From the NCBI GenBank assembly GCA_051004015.1, contig JBPCKT010000045.1:1-19690 (forward strand): DNA of 19,690 bases. Reading direction: 5' to 3'. The notes under the pieces are model-generated. The model made no database searches, was not told the DNA's origin, and worked only from the letters and a program-made list of their open reading frames with translations. Shown piece by piece: positions 15,581-19,690 of this stretch. Each line of letters begins with the position of its first letter. The stretch's first letter is position 1. This DNA comes from SXOA01 sp051004015. Its GTDB lineage: Bacteria > Planctomycetota > Planctomycetia > Pirellulales > Pirellulaceae. The translations under genes and the position numbers were made by a program.

Positions 15581-16669
15581 ATGAAACTCGTTTCCCTCGC
15601 ACTGATGTTGCTATTCGCGGCAGCGTCCGCATCCGCTGCCGAGCCGCGCCTTCCCCGCGAAAACCTCCTCGTTTATCGCGGCGAGAAGAGCGAGCAGGTT
15701 CCGGTGAAAACGAAAGAGGACTGGCTGAAACGCCGGGCGGAGATCGTCCGCGGCATGGAAACCGTTATGGGAAAAATGCCGGGAAAGGAAAAACGCTGCC
15801 CGCTCGAAGTGAAAGTTGAGGAAGAAGTCGATTGCGGCAAATACACCCGCCAGCTCATAACGTATTCCTCCGAGCCCGGCAGCCGCGTGCCTGCCTATTT
15901 GTGCGTTCCCAAGTCGATTCTGGATAACACCTTCAGAGACAAGAAGCTCCACGCCATCCTCTGCCTGCACGGGACGGACAACGTGGTCGGGCATGGCACC
16001 GTCGTCGGCGTCGGCGGCAAGCCCAACCGGCAGTACGCCAGCGAGCTGGCCGAGCGAGGATACGTCACGCTGGCTCCCAATTACCCGCTGCTGGCCAAGT
16101 ATCAGCCGGATGTGAAGGCCCTGGGCTGGGAGAGCGGCACCTTGAAAGCCGTGTGGGACAACATCCGCGGACTCGATCTTTTGGAGTCACTTGTCTACGT
16201 CAAGCCGAAGGAATTCGGCGCGATCGGCCACTCCCTCGGCGGGCACAACAGCGTCTACACAGCCGTGTTCGACGACCGGATCAAGGTAGTTGTCTCCAGT
16301 TGCGGGCTCGATTCGTACCTGGACTACTACGGTGGCAAGGAGGCCAATTGGTATCCGGAAAAAGGCTGGTGCCAGACCCGCTACATGCTGAAGCTGGCCG
16401 ACTACCGCGGCCGGCTGGGGGAAATTCCCTTCGACTTCCACGAGATGATCGGCGCACTCTCCCCGCGGCACGTGCTGATCATCGCCCCGCTCAAGGACAG
16501 CAACTTCCGCCACGATAGCGTCGACCGCATCGCCGCCGCCGCCCGACCGGTCTTCAAGCTCCACGGCCACGAAGACCGGCTGATGATCGAGCACCCCGAC
16601 TGCGAGCACGATTTTCCCAACGAGATGCGGCAGCGAGCATACAAGTTGATTGATGACGTGCTGAAGTGA
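15581..16669 (+). CDS. Secreted alpha/beta hydrolase (dienelactone hydrolase/acetyl xylan esterase-like)
   Basis: A 362-residue exported serine hydrolase. The frame is open from 15536, but the upstream part is repeat sequence. The ATG at 15581 starts a signal peptide (MKLVSLALMLLFAAASASAA), so I use it. Catalytic residues are placed at S218 in the nucleophile elbow GHSLGGH, D306 in IAPLKDSNF and H343 in CEHDFP, the standard Ser-Asp-His order. The oxyanion region follows the LCLHGT strand at 127-132. The size and the layout, with a cap-like insert (YYGGKEANWYPEKGW), fit the planctomycete esterases grouped with acetyl xylan esterases and dienelactone hydrolases. A carbohydrate-ester substrate is suggested by the neighbouring haem protein and isomerase but not shown. 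No Shine-Dalgarno sequence precedes the ATG. Confidence 0.87.
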   Translation: MKLVSLALMLLFAAASASAAEPRLPRENLLVYRGEKSEQVPVKTKEDWLKRRAEIVRGMETVMGKMPGKEKRCPLEVKVEEEVDCGKYTRQLITYSSEPGSRVPAYLCVPKSILDNTFRDKKLHAILCLHGTDNVVGHGTVVGVGGKPNRQYASELAERGYVTLAPNYPLLAKYQPDVKALGWESGTLKAVWDNIRGLDLLESLVYVKPKEFGAIGHSLGGHNSVYTAVFDDRIKVVVSSCGLDSYLDYYGGKEANWYPEKGWCQTRYMLKLADYRGRLGEIPFDFHEMIGALSPRHVLIIAPLKDSNFRHDSVDRIAAAARPVFKLHGHEDRLMIEHPDCEHDFPNEMRQRAYKLIDDVLK

Positions 16670-16685
16670 TCGACGGAGGAATTGC

Positions 16686-16786
16686 GACAAAAAAATGGGA
16701 GACAAAAAAATGAAGAACGCGGAATCAAGCCAGAAGTGGAATCGCCGCCCCGTCCGCCTCATTTTTTTGTCCTCCATTTTTTTGTC
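16686..16786. repeat. 101-bp palindromic intergenic repeat (MITE/REP-like)
   Basis: Two 28-base arms (16686-16713 and 16759-16786) are inverted copies matching at 26 of 28 positions and enclose a 45-base core. Each arm is itself a tandem duplication of GACAAAAAAATG. There is no coding capacity. It follows the hydrolase stop by 16 bases; the stem followed by a T-run could end transcription from either side. The overall design is that of a miniature inverted-repeat element; the flanks show no obvious target duplication. Confidence 0.8.
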
Positions 16787-16872
16787 ACATCTTTCCGCCT
16801 CCCCGCAGGTTGCCCCGATGAGCAGATGCAGCTAACCTGAAGGTGGGGCAATTTCAGGTTGGAGTGCCGATC

Positions 16873-18027
16873 ATGGACCGCCGCACCTTTCTCGCCTCAT
16901 CGGCTGCCGCTGCTGCCGGACTGACTTCCCGTTCATTCGCGGACGATTTTCATTCCCCGGCGGACACTTTCGCCTCGCACCCTCCCGCGTTCGCCGTCAT
17001 CCCCGTCGTCGGAGATGGCAAATGGATCTGGACCGAGCCCCCCAAGGACCAGACGGGTTATCTCGAGCCGCGGCTGTTCGAGCTTTCGATCGGCATTGAG
17101 CTGCAAGGGACGGGAAACGCCGGCGGCGTGATGGCCAGCACCCCCGTGCCACTGGAATTGCCGGAGCAAAAGGTCGAGGACGTCCGCATCACGACGGAAG
17201 GCTGTGCGGCCGAGATCCGCCGCCTGGCCCCCGAAGCCGGCCAGCTCTTTTTGGCGGCGGCGGGGATCGCCCGCGGCCAGACCATCCTGGCCCAAGCCGT
17301 CTACACGCTCACGCTCTTCAAGCAGTATCACGCTTTCGCAAAAGAACAGTTCCCCGCCACGCAAAAAGCGCCTCCCAAGGAGCTGCGGCTGTCTCTGGGG
17401 GACAGCCCCGGCATCCAGACGCGGGACAAGCCGGTGAAGGACCTGGCCGCCAAGTTGGGGGGCCAGCTCGACCACCCTTGGGACAAGGCCAAGGCGTTCC
17501 ACACTTGGGTCTGGGAAAACATCACGGCCCGCATCGGTCCCTACACCAACGTCCTCGCCGCCTTGAAAGACCGCGTCGGCGATTGCGAGGAGCGGGCGGC
17601 CGTCTTCGTCGCCCTCTGCCGGGCCTCGGGAATCCCCGCCCGGCTGGTCTGGCTCCCCAACCACAACTGGGCCGAGTTCTATCTCGCGAATGAACAGGGG
17701 GAAGGCCACTGGATTCCCGCCCACACCTCCTGCTACTCCTGGTTCGGCTGGACCGGGGCTCACGAGTTGGTGCTACAAAAGGGGGACAACATCCGCATCC
17801 CCGAGCTCGGCCGGCCGCAGCGCCTGCTGGAAGACTGGATGCGGCGCGTCGGCGCGAAACCTGAGGCCCGCTACTTCGCGGACCTCAAACCACTGCCGCC
17901 AGCAGAAGGCACAAATACATCCGGCAGCACAACTGCCGACGCCGGCCCCGGTGAGCGGAGCAAGAGCGGCAGCGGCGAATGGCTCAACATGGGCAAATAC
18001 GCCAAAGAGAAATTCGTGCGGCGGTAG
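16873..18027 (+). CDS. Tat-exported transglutaminase-like protein
   Basis: A 384-residue protein. The frame extends upstream to a GTG at 16843, but the ATG at 16873 has a GGAG ten bases before it and begins a twin-arginine-type signal peptide (MDRRTFLASSAAAAAGLTSRSFA), so folded export across the membrane is likely. Residues about 195-310 form a transglutaminase-like/cysteine-protease core: C238 in GDCEERAAVF, followed by CRASGIPARLVW, and H264 in NHNWAEFY. The position that usually supplies the catalytic aspartate (W-x-P-x-D) reads WIPAHTS, so the canonical triad is incomplete. An LQKGDNIRIPE block follows. The N-terminal 130 residues form a beta-rich domain and the C-terminal 40 are low-complexity (Gly, Ser, Thr, Ala). 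Whether it is a protease, a cross-linker or a binding protein cannot be told. Confidence 0.85.
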   Translation: MDRRTFLASSAAAAAGLTSRSFADDFHSPADTFASHPPAFAVIPVVGDGKWIWTEPPKDQTGYLEPRLFELSIGIELQGTGNAGGVMASTPVPLELPEQKVEDVRITTEGCAAEIRRLAPEAGQLFLAAAGIARGQTILAQAVYTLTLFKQYHAFAKEQFPATQKAPPKELRLSLGDSPGIQTRDKPVKDLAAKLGGQLDHPWDKAKAFHTWVWENITARIGPYTNVLAALKDRVGDCEERAAVFVALCRASGIPARLVWLPNHNWAEFYLANEQGEGHWIPAHTSCYSWFGWTGAHELVLQKGDNIRIPELGRPQRLLEDWMRRVGAKPEARYFADLKPLPPAEGTNTSGSTTADAGPGERSKSGSGEWLNMGKYAKEKFVRR

Positions 18028-18105
18028 AGTTAAGTCGCCCGCTCGAATCTTTATTGGCACGGCTTTGCACAAGTAACCAGGCACCAAGGAAGCCGCCCGC
18101 CGTCG

Positions 18106-19326
18106 TCATTCAAAGAGCGTCTTCTGGAGCACTGGCGTATTGTACTTGCGATTGATGAACTTCCCCATGAGCGGCACGGCAAACGAGTATTTGCCGTGAC
18201 GATTCTTATAGACCAGCCCCTTCTCGCTCATCAGGCGCGGCAGCATTTGGCTGACGTCGCCTCGCGAAAACCCCTTGATTTTCTTTTCGGTCTTTGTGGA
18301 GATCTCGACAACTTCGGGAATCGTAAACTCTCCCTCGTCCACGTCCAATTGCGCTATGCAGTAGAGCAAATCTCGCTGACGGTCCGTGAGCGTTTCCCAT
18401 CGTCCCGCGAAAAAGTCCGAATCGAGTTTTCTAATGATTGGCTCGATTGGAATCGACAAGTCATCAGGATTTAACATCAAACAATCGAGCGCTTCCCGAC
18501 AAATGAACTGAATGAAGTACGGGTATCCATCCGCGGCCTTGAGAATGGACTGAATGCCGGATTCTTCAAACTTCCAGAAACAATCTTCCAGCGGAACAGT
18601 GATGGCCTCCCGTGACGCCTTCGCCGGCAATCTCCCTATCTCCAGAACGGAGAACATTCGCTCGGCATAGGTGCGCGATTCCACCAGTCGCGGAAAAAGT
18701 GTCGGCAGCCCCGTAAGCATCAGCATGTATTTTGCGCCCTTGCGCTGCAGGGACTGAAAGGCTTCCAGGAGAAGCGCCAGAGGATACTCTTCTTTTTGCT
18801 CTTGGTCGGCCACGACCTGCGCTTCGTCATAGGCGAAGATGATGCCTTTGATTCCCTTCTTATTTGCCGCCTGCCAAACAAACTCAAGAACCGCTTTGAG
18901 CTTGTCAACCATTAAGCCAGGCTGACCCTCAAAGAGGGTAAATAGAAACTGGAATGTCAGCGTCGTCGTCTCGGACTGACTTGGCGGGAAGCCAAAATTC
19001 GTGGGCTCGGAAACAGACAGCGTGGAGGAATAAACGGATAGGTCGGTGAGCAATCGCATGCAGAGATTTGTTTCCGACAGGAACGCCTGTTCGGAGAAGT
19101 CCGACCCAGCCCAGGCCCATCCGGTGCTGATTGCTTCTCGTTTGAACTTGTCATCCATGAGGACAGTTTTTCCGACCCCCCGAAGTCCAGTAAGCACGAT
19201 ATTCTTCACGACCACCTGTTGGGAGAGATGCGTCTTGAATTTTCCAACTTCTTCCTCGCGCCCGGCAAGATGCGGCGGGGAATGACCAGCTCCTGCCCGA
19301 AACGGGTTCTCCTTTTTTGCCGCCAT
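18106..19326 (-). CDS. Stand-alone Orc/Cdc6-like AAA ATPase with winged-helix C-terminus
   Basis: A 406-residue cytoplasmic P-loop ATPase. Walker A is GLRGVGKT (47-54), Walker B with the DE catalytic pair is IIFAYDEAQ (162-170), and a sensor-1-like MLTGLP follows at 203-208. Around 315-395 a winged-helix-like segment (LTDRQRDLLYCIAQL, FTIPEVVEIS, DVSQMLPRLMSEKGLVYK, GKYSFAVPLMGKFI) suggests DNA binding. The layout resembles the ORC-type AAA ATPases found scattered in bacterial genomes and on mobile DNA, whose roles are mostly unknown. ATG at 19326 follows an AAGGGAG ribosome site (19339-19333) with six-base spacing. It is transcribed from its own promoter (19372-19399) and converges on the transglutaminase gene. 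Its base composition and lysine/glutamate content are less GC-rich than its neighbours', hinting at acquisition. A replication role is unlikely without an origin nearby. Confidence 0.85.
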   Translation of the reverse strand: MAAKKENPFRAGAGHSPPHLAGREEEVGKFKTHLSQQVVVKNIVLTGLRGVGKTVLMDDKFKREAISTGWAWAGSDFSEQAFLSETNLCMRLLTDLSVYSSTLSVSEPTNFGFPPSQSETTTLTFQFLFTLFEGQPGLMVDKLKAVLEFVWQAANKKGIKGIIFAYDEAQVVADQEQKEEYPLALLLEAFQSLQRKGAKYMLMLTGLPTLFPRLVESRTYAERMFSVLEIGRLPAKASREAITVPLEDCFWKFEESGIQSILKAADGYPYFIQFICREALDCLMLNPDDLSIPIEPIIRKLDSDFFAGRWETLTDRQRDLLYCIAQLDVDEGEFTIPEVVEISTKTEKKIKGFSRGDVSQMLPRLMSEKGLVYKNRHGKYSFAVPLMGKFINRKYNTPVLQKTLFE

Positions 19327-19371
19327 TCTTGGCTCCCTTCAAAATTATCACCTGTTACGACAACGAATGTA

Positions 19372-19399
19372 ATTATGTTAGAGAGTAAGATTATGTCAA
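19372..19399 (-). promoter_or_regulatory. Near-consensus sigma70 promoter of the AAA ATPase
   Basis: On the minus strand a perfect TTGACA (19399-19394) is followed after 16 bases by CATAAT (19377-19372), five of six matches to TATAAT. Initiation near 19365 would give a leader of about 40 bases containing the ribosome site. It is embedded in AT-rich DNA (about 19341-19412) that contrasts with the rest of the window. Confidence 0.65.
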
Positions 19400-19690
19400 T
19401 AGATGACTCGGCATGATTTTCAGGTGGTACAGGGATGAGAGCAATAAAAGGCTGCCCCGTAGTCCCTCTGCCAGAGGCTCCAGCAGTGGCGTTTTTCGTA
19501 CCAGCGCGAGTCAGCGCCAAGCCGAAAATAATCTTTTGTTCATGTGAACAAATGTTATGTTTCGAGCGTCTTACATCTGGTGGGCGGGGTGCGCACCTGG
19601 CAGAGGCCGGAACCGGGCTCCTCCCAGCCACTTCTGCCCCCTATCACCGCTTCCCGGAAGTTCCGACCAACCACACGGGCGGTCACTGAA
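19400..19690. other. Terminal gene-free stretch with palindromes
   Basis: No credible gene is seen from the ATPase promoter to the window end. An 84-codon plus-strand frame (19435-19689) has no domain or ribosome site and is probably chance. Palindromes are present: TTTGTTCA-TG-TGAACAAA (19535-19552, 8-bp arms) and a perfect GGTGCGCACC (19588-19597). The first has the shape of a repressor operator; what it would serve lies outside the window. Confidence 0.4.

Noticed and set aside
19206..19631. 141-codon minus-strand frame overlapping the ATPase start
   Set aside because: It overlaps the ATPase coding region and its promoter in another frame, and the translation has no domain.

Overview
The window looks like chromosomal DNA of a planctomycete, most likely a Pirellulales-type bacterium. 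It is GC-rich and carries a PVC-type cytochrome (sugar-dehydrogenase-like propeller, HEAT repeats and a C-terminal CxxCH haem domain in one chain), a large secreted protein with pre-peptidase C-terminal (PPC) folds, and many signal peptides. This placement comes from domain architecture, not from any database comparison. No rRNA, tRNA or CRISPR array was seen.

Layout. Positions 1-1396 are an apparently intact IS4-family insertion sequence with perfect 16-bp ends. Positions 1397-1902 are a gene-free stretch full of inverted repeats. It is followed by a secreted PPC/Ig-like protein (1903-4233, + strand). Converging on it is a tightly packed minus-strand operon (10218 down to 4253). The operon encodes DabA, the zinc-dependent carbonic-anhydrase-like subunit of the DAB inorganic-carbon pump, and two different complex I/Mrp-like membrane subunits: a NuoL-like DabB and a second NuoM/N-like protein. 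A small secreted protein with its own promoter (10417-10746, minus) lies beyond it.

From 10914 rightwards is a plus-strand cluster: a sugar isomerase/epimerase-like TIM barrel, the 1248-residue PVC-type haem protein, a secreted alpha/beta hydrolase and a Tat-signal transglutaminase-like protein. The isomerase, haem protein and hydrolase would fit extracytoplasmic carbohydrate catabolism, but no substrate can be read from the sequence. The window closes with a minus-strand stand-alone Orc/Cdc6-like AAA ATPase with a winged-helix C-terminus, driven by a near-consensus promoter in AT-rich DNA.

The main points of interest are the three-gene DAB system with two distinct proton-channel-type subunits; a 101-bp palindromic GACAAAAAAATG repeat, a diverged arm of which lies on the other side of the hydrolase gene; a nested TTGCGAA hairpin array beside the IS; and the orphan ATPase.
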